In this document: positions 12,201 to 23,158 of the stretch, piece by piece
Position numbering within the stretch: position 1 is the stretch's first letter
Layout: each line of letters starts with the position of its first letter
NCBI RefSeq assembly: GCF_963583255.1
Contig: NC_084816.1
Span: 25,256,119-25,320,118 of the forward strand
From: Pyrus communis
Lineage: Eukaryota > Streptophyta > Magnoliopsida > Rosales > Rosaceae
Length of the DNA: 64,000 nt
Direction: 5' to 3'
Translations under genes and position numbers: made by a program
Notes under the pieces: generated by a model
Told to the model about the DNA's origin: nothing
The model's input: only the letters and a program-made list of their open reading frames with translations
Databases searched by the model: none

Positions 12201-14659
12201 AGGAAGACAAACCGCATGAAGTTTGGCTATGTTAAGTTACCGGTGTTTAATGTTCTGTTTCAGCATTGCCATGCCTCCTGATTTAAGAGATTGGACCAAG
12301 ATGGCAGAGACTTACGATAACCTCACCAATTCTGTTAGTATTGTTAGATAATTGTGCGATGCTCGATTTTCGAACATAACATCTTTTGGTTTTTTTCATT
12401 CACCAGATGAGAATTTTATATTTGCAGGTGAGGATTGCCATGGTGGGGAAGTATGTGGGCCTTACAGATTCGTACTTGTCTGTAGTAAAGGTGGGATGGT
12501 AGCTTCTATTCTATTATTAAGCTGGGTGGTAGGACGGTGTATCTTTACTTAGTCTGCGGAATTCATTAGAGATTTTTCATATAAGAAAATTCAGTTATTA
12601 CATTTTGTAGTGTAAATATGAATCTATGGCTCCTTGTGCAATGCATGCTTGTTAAATTATATATGTTAATAAGTCACCGCCTATACGTTTATTTTACCAT
12701 AAATGCTTGCTGAAGAATATGGAAATCTGGACCTGAAAATATAAAAAATTTGCTAAATTTGTCTCGCAGGCCCTTCTGCATGCTTGTGTTGCTTGTTCTT
12801 TAAAGCCATCAATTGACTGGATTGCTGCTTCTGACCTTGAAGATGATAGTGCCAAACTGGTATTGAACCATTACCCTCCTCTTTTTGCAGAATTTCGTTT
12901 GATGTCTATTATTTTGTCTTTTCTTAAGATTTGTTTTTCGTACAGATACCAGAAGCACATGCTGCTGCATGGGAGACCCTAAAGGTCTGCTTTAAGCTAA
13001 ATTATCGTCTCCTAGCCTGTACAGCTTATGTTTTAATCTATTCTTTATTTGCAGAATGCAGCATGTGTCTTGGTCCCTGGTGGATTTGGAGATCGTGGTG
13101 TGAGAGGTATGATATTAGCTGCAAAGTATGCCAGAGAGAACAATGTTCCTTATCTCGGGATTTGTTTGGGCATGCAGATTTCAGTGATTGAATTTGCGAG
13201 ATCTGTAAGCAACATTTCCGTAACTGACATGTTTTATTCTTAATTTTGATCATATATCATCCCTACTTTAATTACTTGTTTTAGGTTTTGGATTTAGAAA
13301 GTGCAGACAGCACAGAGTTTGATCCACAGACACCGAATCCTGTTGTAATTTTTATGCCTGAGGTACAATTTATGGTGATGTTTACCTCTGGAATTTAAAA
13401 ATAAGTATGGCTTCAACCTCGCCCATGACAGTTGATTTTTTATTATATCCGTGTATAGGGATCAAGAACTCACATGGGAAGCACAATGAGACTGGGATCC
13501 AGAAGAACACTTTTCCAAGCTCCTGACTGCATTACTTCAAAGCTGTATGTGAAATATCTATTACTGTGTTCGGTTTTAGAAATCATAAAGTAGCCGGTTT
13601 GTTACTGCAAACTGAAATTATAACTTCAGGTAACTTTGCTGCATTTATACCGTAAAACCAATGCATGTGTCATGTGTTCCAACTTCCAATGCTGTCGGTC
13701 TGAAAAGGACACACGGCACAAACTTGGGGTCAATGTACTATTTTGCAGGCAGCCTTTGATGATCTATCCTCTGTGTTGTGTCTGTGGTTGCTTTTGTCAA
13801 AACTAATCACACATGACCACCACTTTAAAGTTCTCCATTTTAAAGAGTATTGCAATATTAGCCTCCATATTTTACGTGCCTGATGTGTTATTGCTCTCAA
13901 TTGCTAGGTACCATAACTCAGAGTATGTGGATGAACGCCACCGGCACAGATATGAGGTTTGTTATAATTTATTTAGGTGAAAACATGATGTATCAGAAGC
14001 ATGTTTTCCGTAGTGTATATGGTCTTATTTCGTCATGATGTAGGTGAACCCAGATGTTATTAGAGTTCTTGAAGAAGCTGGCCTGAAATTTGTGGGGAAG
14101 GATGACAGTGGGAGACGAATGGAGGTGGGTTTTGTTGCAAAAAGTCCTTTCTATCATTTACTGCAAAAGGATTTGACTTTGAAGACTTATATTTTACATG
14201 ATTTGTGTTTGTTCTGGTATTTTTCTCTTGTGCAGATTTTAGAGCTTCCAAGTCATCCATTCTATGTAGGAGTGCAGTTTCATCCAGAATTTAAATCACG
14301 GCCTGGGAGGCCCTCTCCTCTATTTTTAGGTACTTGGACACACAAGTGAACCATAGATGTCATACATTCGCATTTACCATTATTACTTGGAAACATGTAT
14401 TCACTAGGACAACCATCATGAAATTACCATATAGCGCAGATCTTACTCAGAGTTGAGAGATTTTGGGACATGTTTGTGGCAGAATAGACTTGTCTATTTA
14501 CAGTTGTCATTTTTATTTGGTCAATTTCTGTCATGTCCTTTGATCTCTGTACTCGAGTTGACACATGACATTGCAACTGTAGGTCTGGTCTTGGCAGCAA
14601 CGGGACAGTTGGAAACATATCTTGATGAGAATCAAAATACAAGTTCTCCAGATCATTAG
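9263..14659 (+). CDS. CTPS: CTP synthase (glutamine-hydrolysing), 565 aa, 22 exons
   Basis: The enzyme converts UTP, ATP and glutamine to CTP in the cytosol, the last step of de novo pyrimidine synthesis. Exons: 9263-9380, 9489-9568, 9681-9767, 9890-9940, 10047-10164, 10258-10314, 10740-10804, 10960-11043, 11232-11282, 11388-11450, 11546-11592, 12264-12333, 12428-12490, 12770-12859, 12946-12984, 13055-13204, 13285-13362, 13459-13544, 13908-13956, 14044-14124, 14236-14329, 14583-14659. They total 1698 nt and close in frame. Residues 1-270 form the synthetase domain: [18 protein letters not shown]-loop, [34 protein letters not shown]. From about 290 comes the class I glutamine amidotransferase: [10 protein letters not shown], nucleophile Cys398 in GICLGMQ, His525 and Glu527 in VQFHPEF. 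All catalytic residues are present and the length is normal for plant CTPS. The start is the ATG at 9263, where homologs begin MKYVLVTGG. Intron 11 carries a MITE. Confidence 0.97.
11623..12045. mobile_element. Harbinger-type MITE in CTP synthase intron 11
   Basis: The left end GGCCATCTTCAATGGAGA and the right end TCAATTAGAGATGACC (inverse GGTCATCTCTAATTGA) are imperfect terminal inverted repeats. A TAA trinucleotide flanks both sides (11620-11622 and 12046-12048), the size expected for PIF/Harbinger insertion. Internal GGTTGGAGATGG motifs match the remnant at 2995-3171. The insertion leaves both neighbouring exons and splice sites untouched. Confidence 0.65.
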
Positions 14660-15640
14660 TTAAAGGTAGGTTTGTACTTTTAATGCGAGAGGTCCCATAG
14701 AAGAAGAATTGGACTTGCGTTTGGGCTGTTTGTGCATTGTTCCCCCTGGCTCTTTCTGAATGTGGGTGAGAAAGTGGGATGGGAATGGGTTGGATCATCT
14801 CTCTTGACTCACGATATTCTGTGCTCCGTATGCATAAGTAGGGTTGCATAAATAGGTGCATCTTAAGTGATTGCATTTGAGAAGAGACAGATATGTTTCT
14901 GTTCATTGATACAAAATGGGACACAGTATTTCTCTTAGCTCGAGTTTGTGTAGTGAAATTGTTTAACAAGGGACGTCGTCACTACATGAGAAAACTAGAC
15001 TAGACTAGAGTAGACTAGTACAGTCCGGAATCTGGGTACGATGACTGCAGCATGTGGTCGGGACAACTCAGAAGGTGTGATATTGTTGTAATAATGCCAA
15101 TGCCAGCCAGGGACTGTTTGTCTACCAACTCTGTCTCTACTCTCTAGTTATATTGCTGGGTACGTTTATCAAATGCTTAGTGTGACGATGAAGAGAATCA
15201 TGATCATTGATTATCAAATGGGCTTTCAAATTCCTAATCTTAAGATTTCTAGCCTCCCTCATCAAAAAACAAAACTTCATAACAAAATAATTAACCAACT
15301 CTATACGAAGATGTTATTCTTTATTATGAATTTATAAATGGAGAATGTAGGAAACGCTCAAATACATCAATATAATGGGAAGCCTAAGCCTTCGGTATCA
15401 GCAAAAATATGACGCAATGCCATGCCTCTTCTTTTACAAAATAAATACAATGTAATTCAGTAGAGTAGAATTGAATCCAAAAACAAAACCGAAAAAAATG
15501 CCGCAATGCGATGGCTGTCCTGCGTTAATATTTTGGCTGTTTGTCTTGCCCCTGGATCTGGAATTGTGGAGTCGTGGAATTGTGGAATTTTGGAATGTGG
15601 ATGGACAATGTGAATGACATTTGTGATTAACATCATTAAC
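14660..15640. other. Spacer between CTP synthase and the DUF761 gene
   Basis: This contains the CTP synthase 3' untranslated region and the 3' side of the convergent DUF761 gene. A short direct repeat of GACTAGA/GTAGACTAG type lies at 14994-15020. The ORF on the minus strand at 14424-14969 runs antisense through the last CTP synthase exon and has no family features. I see no other gene. Confidence 0.5.
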
Positions 15641-16363
15641 TTAACATGTGAGGTTCTGAGTGTAGTGTAGGTATGAAATCTGTCTTTGGAGCTTCATTTG
15701 CTGGTAAAACTTAGCTATGAACTCATCTGCCTTTATATCAACCGATTCCTCCAACTCCTCCTCTTCCTCCTCGTACATATTATTATTATTGGAAGCTGAT
15801 GCTGGAGAAAGAGGAAACTTTTTTTCCTCATCATCCTGAATAATATCACGGCCATCATCATCCTCATCGCATTTGATAAGAAAGCTCTGCCTTGCAGTAC
15901 TATCATCATCCTCATCATCATCATAGTAGCAGTTGCGGCGATCCTCTGATTCTTCTTCATGGTTATTGATGATCATGTCGACTTGATCATCATCAAAATA
16001 ATCAAGTACTGATGGTGGGTTTAAGCAAGGGATGTTAATGAAGCGCATGGAGGAGGAGCGGGAGCAGCTGGATTTCGTTTTGAGGGTGGGGAAAATGGGG
16101 GTCTTGTCGAACGACAGCTGCCGCTCAAAGTAATACTGCTGCTGCTGTTGCTGCTGCATAAGCATGTGGGCGAGGCTACTCTTGAGCAACTTGGGGACCA
16201 CGCGCAGTTCCATCATGAGGCGTCGCCTGAAAACACCGCCTTTTCTTGCCCAAAGCAATGCCAGACGCAGCAGCTTCCACGCTCTATGTGTTGGTCTTGG
16301 TCGACCGACATCATCATCATTACCCTTTGATGATTTCTTCTTCGACATCTTCATCATTGTCAT
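15641..16363 (-). CDS. DUF761 (cotton-fibre-expressed-protein-like) protein, 240 aa, single exon
   Basis: The function is unknown for the family. The protein begins MTMMKMSKKKSSKG, then has a basic helix-rich N half (HRAWKLLRLALLWARKGGVF, RRRLMMELRVVPKLLKSS), a glutamine run, a Ser-rich middle and an Asp/Glu-rich linker at about residues 140-205. It ends with the diagnostic motif DIKADEFIAKFYQQMKLQRQ. The N-terminal WKLLR...WARKGG block plus this C-terminal motif is the standard arrangement in plant DUF761 proteins. The start is the first in-frame Met; a second at residue 6 is equally possible. The long acidic tract comes from GAT/GAA-type trinucleotide repeats and may vary between alleles. 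Confidence 0.88.
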   Translation of the reverse strand: MTMMKMSKKKSSKGNDDDVGRPRPTHRAWKLLRLALLWARKGGVFRRRLMMELRVVPKLLKSSLAHMLMQQQQQQQYYFERQLSFDKTPIFPTLKTKSSCSRSSSMRFINIPCLNPPSVLDYFDDDQVDMIINNHEEESEDRRNCYYDDDEDDDSTARQSFLIKCDEDDDGRDIIQDDEEKKFPLSPASASNNNNMYEEEEEELEESVDIKADEFIAKFYQQMKLQRQISYLHYTQNLTC

Positions 16364-18313
16364 CGTCGTCGTCAGCTCACTGTTGAGTACTTGATTAACG
16401 GGTGGAAGCAGAGAGTATAGTTCTACTTACGTACGTAGACTGAAACTGTGGCCTGGTAGTGGTACACCAGAAAGAAAGAAAGAAAGAAAGACAAATTGTT
16501 CACAAAAAGTTGGCTAATAAATTTCAGTTTGATGAGAGAGCTGAAAAATTTGTATGATGTGGTGAGTGTTGTTGTGCTGGAATATATACAATACATGATT
16601 ATTAATCTATATATAAACAATGTATATATTAGAGGAATCTTTGTCTTGTACGCGGTGGTTTTTAATGATTGGTTTAAGGAGATCAGTGTGGAAGGTAGGA
16701 ACCCGATTGTTGGGACACGGTTGTTACACGCGGGAGGAAGCAAGCTCGAAACTCCCCTTCCACTTCATTCATTGGTTCCCAATTTTCAAATACAATATTA
16801 CTTGGTTTTCTTTCATGATGTCGTTGTATTACAAACTTGATAATTTGAATTGTTCATTCTTTTTATTCCAACACGATTTTTTTATAAATAAATATGAGAT
16901 GTTTAGCCATTTATATGTGTCTAACGGATAACGAATATGAATGACTAATAACAAGTAATATCCTTACAATTAACCGTCAATTTGTTAGATTCATATGAAT
17001 GACTAATTAAATGATCTTCAAATTAAATTAAATTTTCTACAGATAATCTTTAGATGACGACAAAAAGAATAAACAATTTAGATTTTGAAATCTGTAAGGT
17101 GAAATGATATAACATCGTCATGTAAAAAGAAAGTAAGGAGGATTGATTTCTAAAATGTAAGAAGTCAAACTTTGTCTAATACACCCCCTCATTCCTTTCC
17201 CCACCTTTTTTTTCCCCCTTAGTATACTATTATTATGTTATTCTTAATTTTTACGCCACCAAACAAGGGATACTAGTCCTATCTAAGTTAGTCTCATTTA
17301 AAGAGTGTAACAAACAGAGCCTGAAAGTGACAATGGCTAAGGAGGATTTACATCAAAAACTTGAATAACCAAGTATTATTTATTAGATTAAATTATTAAT
17401 CTAACAAATGCATCTTTATGTTATTTCTTATTACATTATTCAAAAGGCCATAAGTTGAATCTCTATACCATATACATAAACTTGTAAGAAATTATGCAAC
17501 CGAATTGACCCTTAATGCGCTATAACTTGCAAGTCAAGAATATTAATTAACTAATGCTTATGATAGGCAAGAAACTACTACTTTTCAACAAAACTAGTAA
17601 GTTGGATATGAGGGACTACATATATATAATTTTTTTCTAGCTGTTGACATATACAACTCACAAATAAATGATGGTTTTCGACGAAATATAGATGTAATTG
17701 ATGATAGAAAACTACTGCCGGGGTTGCCATTTGAATAGGTCATTGCTAATTATTTGAGCAACATGTATGTTATATATATAATAAAGTTATAAACTATCAC
17801 AATCAACGCAGTTTTTTATTAGTTGGATTTTGCTGGAACTTTCCTGACATGACCACCGTTTCCTTGTTTGTTTCCTTCCTTCGGTGCATATGCACCAAAA
17901 CTATATATGTTATCCCCCAGGAATCAACACTACGAAATAAAATCCCTTGTAAACCGAATTTCTTGCTACAAATAACTCAAGAACACAAGTACAAAATAAA
18001 TTTGGTATTAAGGAATTAAGACTTGATCTGAGACTTGGTTTGTAATTTGACTTTATCAAATAATCTTTAATTTAATCAAATTAAATTTGATTTAAAATCA
18101 AATAAAATCAATAACATTTCATCCTTAATTTGGCATTTTAAATCAATTAATTTGATTTAAATTCAAATTAATTAAAAAATAATAAAGATAATTTCTTAAT
18201 TACTTTCCGCCAACTGTTGAGCGTGCCATCCTTGATAACTCGTCTGGTTTTGATGAGTCACATGTCATATGTACAATTGGTGAGACACATGACGCATGCC
18301 ACGTAAGCCTTGG
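16364..18313. other. Intergenic AT-rich region with no gene seen
   Basis: The first few hundred bases are the upstream region of the DUF761 gene, with a GAAA microsatellite at about 16471-16490. The rest is AT-rich, with no ORF carrying a family motif. From about 18040 to 18190 the sequence is built of AATTTGATTTAAA-like repeats, next to the insertion point of the following element. Confidence 0.5.
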
Positions 18314-20433
18314 TGTAAAAACCAGTCCCAAATTTTACGATTTTAATAATTTTGAAAGAGTGAGTTGACGAAAATGCCACTAGTGGCGAGATCGTTGACT
18401 TTCATTGACCATCTTTTCGTGACGTGTACGAGCTACTATTTTACTAGTATTCTCGAAGTACTTGACGGTACGAACGAGTGGGCGTAAGCGGATTTGAATT
18501 TGGACCTACGATGGAGATTTTTCGGACTTACGAAGTTGAAGGGCATTTTAGTAACTTCAGTATACTAGATATTTTCTTATTATTTTATTATTTTTGTTTT
18601 GATGGGACCCACACTCAAACCCCTCCCTCTCATCTCTTGCCACGTGGCATCATTCTCCACCACTTGGACTCTCTTTTTCCTTTATCTTTTCTCCCTCTCG
18701 TCTTTCTCCTTCCGTTAGCCTTATCCTCGTCTCAGATGAACGCCGAGACCGACCCCAACAGCCACCACCCCACCACTCTTCCTCTAGCAAACCATCCAGA
18801 CCACCATCACTTCCCCTAACGTGCTCAAGACGTTAGGTTGATGGTTCGGAACGCAAAGTGGTCGCTGCCATTATTCTTGATTTTTCATGGTGATTCCTCG
18901 ATTTTTCCGACGAAGATCAACCGGGGGGGGGGGGGGGAAGTTCCCCAGATTTCGGTGGATATCCGACGGCTTCAAGCCATTTTTCAGCCAACTCTGACCA
19001 CAACTAGTCCTCGAATTGGTGCGATTACTATCGAAGACTCCAGCTTTCTTAGCTCGAAATGATGTGACATCGCAAGTACTTGTGAGTGGGTCTTTTCTTT
19101 AGTATAGTGTGTGTGTCTATATATTTGTTAGTTTCCATTTATATATTTCATAAAGAATTTTCTACGATACGTCTAGATTAGCTTAACGTTTATAAGATTT
19201 AGCGCATTGATATAAATTATGAAATTATGCTACGTCCTATAGGATGCACAGGTATGCATATTATTATCAATGCCTTAATTATATTTATGGTTGTGAATAG
19301 TATTATGGTCACGTGAATTATCGATTTACCACTGTATGAATTTATCTACATTATCTGCTCATTGTGTGCTACACTGGTGTTAGTACTCGCCTGGGCCATG
19401 GCCAGTCTTTCATGTGTATGTTCACATCGCACTGTACGCTCACTTTGGATCCATTGTAGGTGCCAGTCCTATCCTAGATTTCTATAGTCAATTAGGACTC
19501 GTATGTGTCGCGCATAACGTCAGTCTTCACGTGATTGTAGTACCAGAGCGTAAATCATTATTACACCTAGTCCTATTCATGTCAGAATATCTCTGCATGA
19601 ACTCGTGTATTAGCATATGTTGATGAACACTCGTTATGATATTTTGTTTATGTGGGATTATGTGATGATCAGACGTTAGATGTTTATGTGACATCCCACA
19701 TCGTCCAGGGAAGTGATCCTTATATGTATATTCCCATCTCTACCTAGCGTGAGGCCTTTTGGGAGCTCACTGGCTTCGGGTTCCGTAGGAACTCCGAAGT
19801 TAAGCGAGTAGCGCGCGAGAGCATTCCCAGGATGGGTGACCCATTGGGAAGTTCTCGTGTGAGTTCCCAAAAACAAAACCGTGAGGGCGTGGTCGGGGCC
19901 CAAAGCGGACAATATCGTGCTACGGTGGTGGAGCGGGCCCGGGAAGTCGTCCCGCCCGGGCCGGGATGTGATAGTTTATATATGATTTATTATGGCGTAT
20001 TGGATTCTTGGGATATTGCAAGTTATGGTAAATATTTTCATACTATATGTAATACGTATATTTTGGAACTATACTTGTTTTACGGCGAGAGGTTATCATA
20101 TTTTCAAATTTTTTTTTACAAAGCTTTATTTTTAGACCCACTCACCCTTATTTTTCGCCCCTTTAGGTTTTAGTGGCAGAACTTCTATGTTGACAAGGAT
20201 TCTTGGCAAATCTTGGTATTGGAGGTTATTTTCGATGGTATAATTCTCAATCTATCCTACTGTACTTTACTTATGCTCTGACATCATGTGTGGAATGAGT
20301 TCATTCCCGCTCACTAGCATACTCTTACATTTAGGCACTTTTAGGTTATTTTTTATTCACATTTTCCGCTCCTGGTGTCGGCCATCACACTCGATTCGGA
20401 GTCTAGGTGGACATTCCAGGTCGGGGTGTGTCG
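18314..20433 (+). mobile_element. Large non-coding element A (long solo LTR-like), 5-bp TSD CTTGG
   Basis: It starts TGTAAAAACCAGTCCC and ends GGTCGGGGTGTGTCG, where the expected final CA has become CG. CTTGG stands on both sides (18309-18313 and 20434-20438). No protein domain is present. Internal segments (CACCACTCTTCCTCTAGCAA, TAACGTGCTCAAGACGTTAG, the GTGAGTGGGTCT and AGACCCACTCAC pair) match element B at 26029-28496. Length without its nested Cassandra is about 1.83 kb. The TG start, GTGTGTCR end and 5-bp duplication fit an LTR retrotransposon integrase product, most simply a solo LTR. Assignment to a gypsy lineage is inference. Confidence 0.7.
19687..19973 (+). mobile_element. Cassandra solo LTR with 5S-rRNA-like core, TSD GTTTA
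   Basis: It starts TGTGACATCCCACATCG and ends CCGGGATGTGATA (the final CA mutated to TA), flanked by GTTTA on both sides. The centre carries the 5S promoter region: CCGAAGTTAAGCGAG (box A), a GCGCGAGAGC intermediate element and GGATGGGTGACC (box C). Cassandra LTRs are known to carry 5S RNA polymerase III promoter sequences. Only one LTR lies between the duplications, so this is a recombined solo LTR. It is nested inside element A and hence younger. Confidence 0.9.
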
Positions 20434-20438
20434 CTTGG

Positions 20439-21500
20439 CACATCAAAATTTTAATGTGTTGATGAGTATTTATTTCACTGAAATTTACATGTCTACAAAT
20501 GCTCCCGCTTTAAGGCATAACATATACATGTGCTTGTCACGTGTAGAATGTGTGTTTTAAAGTCCTTCTACGTAAATGTCTATTTAAGGGCCGTTGAAGC
20601 TTGATCTTGAACGAAATGGGACCACAAGGAGTTTCACGTGATGAGTGGTCATCAACTTTGTTAGGGATGAATCAACACGTGTTTGTTGTGCTTATTGGTT
20701 CTCCATGAGCTTGATAAAGAGCATGAGTGTTTGGGTATTTGCATAGTGTCTCTTGACTTTATATGTCTTGAAACTTGGCGTAAGAACTTGTGGTTTAATG
20801 CCTCCCTCAAAGTTAACTAGCAAGTGATTTCGTGCTTACTTAGGGCACTACCATTAATGTGAAATGATTGGACAACCGTAGGAGGGTCAATTGAAATGGA
20901 TTTATGATTTGATTTAAAGCCTCACTTCTTCTTATGGACTTATGATTTGAAGCCTTCCCTTTTCTTTTGGCCAAGATGCACACCTCCTTTACACCTTTGG
21001 CACCATAAGGCTTTAGTACACTTAGCTCTTTCCTCGGGAATGTGATGATTTATAAAGTGTGCTACCTCTTTTGGATATATGTTAAATGGTGGAGTTGTTT
21101 GATTTGATAGATCTACTTCACTTTGTGTTAAGGGATCGTGGCGGTAATTAGGTAATGCGATTAGACTAGGGGTATCGTACTCCTTGTTCCCATCTATGAT
21201 TTGAGATTTTTGTTCTCAAATGATCTTCGTGTGACACGAAGTTTAACCTTGCGGTTCCCAATAAGCTTGGGCCAGGACTTGAAGTCTACTAATTGCTTTG
21301 CAGTAATGATGCTTTATTGTAATATTTTTAGACCTAATTTGTAAGGATTCTTTTGGGACCATGTTCTTCATAATATGTATTTGTAATGCTTTTTTTTTTT
21401 TTCTTTTTTCTTTTTAATCAAATATACTCATCTTCTTGAAAAAAGAAAAAAAAAGAAAAAACACTTCTCATATAATTAATTAAAAAATTGAAAATTATTC

Positions 21501-21531
<31 letters not shown>

Positions 21532-22030
21532 AGCAACCCTAGCCCCACTACAATTTACCTTAATCTTTCTCGCCATGCAAGTCGGTTGCAATTGCTCACC
21601 ACCATCAAGTTTATTTTCTCTCTTTTTATCTAAATCTTCCTTCTCATCCGTATCCAATTTTTTCTCTTTGCCTCGTTTCAAATGTTGGCATTTGTCGTCG
21701 CCGCATCGTTTCTGATCTCAACCTTTGTCGTTGTCATCGTGTTGTTTCAGATTTCAACTATATCGATCAATTAGAAATCCTCCTTGCAACCCAGATTCCA
21801 AGCTTGACAGAACATTGCTTTTGACGTGCTGAATCAATAAAGATTTAGTGCCAGTTTAAAAAAGAAGAGGGCGGGGGAGAGAGAGAAAGGAAGCTTCGTC
21901 GGTCATAAGAGGAGCGATGGCGGCGATAAGGCGGTGTGGTGGTCAGGAATTTAATGTCATTGTTAGTTTTTGTCAATGTATTAAAAGGTGAAGGCGTAGG
22001 CGAGGTGTTTCATGGATAGCCTCGCCTCCT

Positions 22031-22074
<44 letters not shown>

Positions 22075-22079
22075 ATATA
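20439..22079. other. Spacer with a poly(A) tract and TA microsatellite, no gene seen
   Basis: There are no convincing ORFs. A run of 29 A lies at 21501-21529, preceded by AT-rich sequence; it could be the 3' end of a retroposed sequence on the plus strand, but I found no duplication to support this. A TA/GTATA microsatellite occupies about 22035-22080, directly before the proposed copia LTR. Confidence 0.45.
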
Positions 22080-22403
22080 TGTTGTAAAATTGATGGATTG
22101 ATGGATGAATGAATGCCCACTCAAAGAGAATAAGACTTAGGAATAGTGTTTGATACTTTCAAAAGTATCATCATTGTTTTGTGGATGGTTGTAGTTACGG
22201 GAGTCGCTCTACAAATACAGCACTCCGTCTGTTATCAAATGCACTGCGAAAGAAAGCAAGAGAACTAATATCAGTATTCCTCCCTCTCTTTATCTGCTAT
22301 CCTTTTTGTGTTATAGCTACTAAAGTCATAGTGTTATATTTTGCACCTGCTTCACTCTTGTCCTTAGAAAGGTTATCTCTCTAACTTTTGTCTATTTATA
22401 ACA
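22080..22403 (+). mobile_element. Probable 5' LTR of the plus-strand copia element
   Basis: The stretch starts TGTTGTAAAATTG and ends CTATTTATAACA, followed by CGTTATCTACACGAC and then the structured leader and gag. TG...CA ends and the position upstream of gag are the evidence. The 3' LTR is missing, so the ends cannot be checked against a partner. The site after the LTR is not the usual TGGTATCAGAGC. Confidence 0.4.
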
Positions 22404-22660
22404 CGTTATCTACACGACTCTCTAACCTTAAATAGTTCACATCTCCCTTCATCGAAAGAAAAAAAAAAATGCTTCCTTTAAGGTTTTTCCTGTTTTTCTT
22501 CTTCTTCTGCTTCATCTGAGTGATGCACCCTCGCGATGAACTGCTAGCACCATGCTTGCTTCTCGTTCTAAATTTAACAGTTACTTATATATTTGATTTC
22601 TTGTTTGGTGCAGTTCCTGGTTTCTAACCCAGTGTTTATTTATGTTAATTTTACTGTAAT

Positions 22661-22990
22661 CAAAGATGGTGCGGTACAATCGCCTATCTTGAATTGCAAA
22701 TTTAATTTTCACTGCAATCAAAGATGGTGTGGTACAAATCGCCCATCTGTAGTTGCAGATTTAATTTTACTGCAAATTTTAGGTGGTGCGGTATAATTGT
22801 CCACGTTACTCTGCATATTCAAATCGATTATATCTTGCTCTGCATAATTTTATCGCAATTTTAGGTGGTGCGGTACAATCGCCTACCCTGCCCTGCATAT
22901 TTAAATTTTTCTGTTGTTCAAGTGGTGCGGAATAATCGCCCATCCTATGCTTGTTTCGATGAGAATGGTGTGGTATAATCGCCCTTCTCA
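22661..22990 (+). repeat. Six-copy hairpin array in the copia leader
   Basis: Six copies of a unit with core GGTGYGGTAYAATCGCC lie at about 22663, 22722, 22782, 22863, 22921 and 22961. Each can fold as an outer stem, GG/CC, a bulged T, an inner GCG/CGC stem and a GTAYAAT loop. Outer stems differ in sequence but keep pairing: AAGAT/ATCTT, AGAT/ATCT, GTGG/CCAC, GGT/ACC, GTGG/CCAT with a G-U pair, GAGAA/TTCTC. The array sits between the LTR and the gag start codon, where retroelement RNA signals usually lie. Confidence 0.75.
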
Positions 22991-23158
22991 TTAATCATGA
23001 AAATCTCGAGTCTAAAGTTTCGAGTACTTATCATTTTTGGCCTGAAGATCAAAATGAAAAATTTGTAAGAACCAGAAGTTCTAACACTATATTCCTCCAC
23101 GAATACATATTATTGCAAGTTCTTATGCATCTCATTTTTCTTTCAGAAAGAAAAGAAA

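Noticed and set aside
14424..14969. A 181-residue ORF on the minus strand
   Set aside because: It runs antisense through the last CTP synthase exon and its 3' untranslated region, with no motif.
18478..19062. Ser/His/Pro-rich ORFs in element A, and the related 26148-26567 in B, as a conserved gene
   Set aside because: The two elements align at DNA level, but the frames shift between copies and stops fall at different places. Similarity reflects the repeat, not a protein.
19750..19890. A 5S rRNA gene
   Set aside because: The 5S-like core keeps box A and box C but lies inside Cassandra LTRs with TG...CA ends and target duplications. The rest departs from plant 5S rRNA, so it is a promoter remnant, not an rRNA gene.
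21501..21529. Poly(A) tract as proof of a LINE or SINE insertion
   Set aside because: There is no ORF, Pol III box or target duplication nearby, and T/A runs are frequent in this spacer.
22661..22990. A CRISPR-like array
   Set aside because: The units are hairpins with variable stems and irregular spacing of 40-80 bp, in a plant retroelement leader. There are no constant direct repeats, equal spacers or cas genes.
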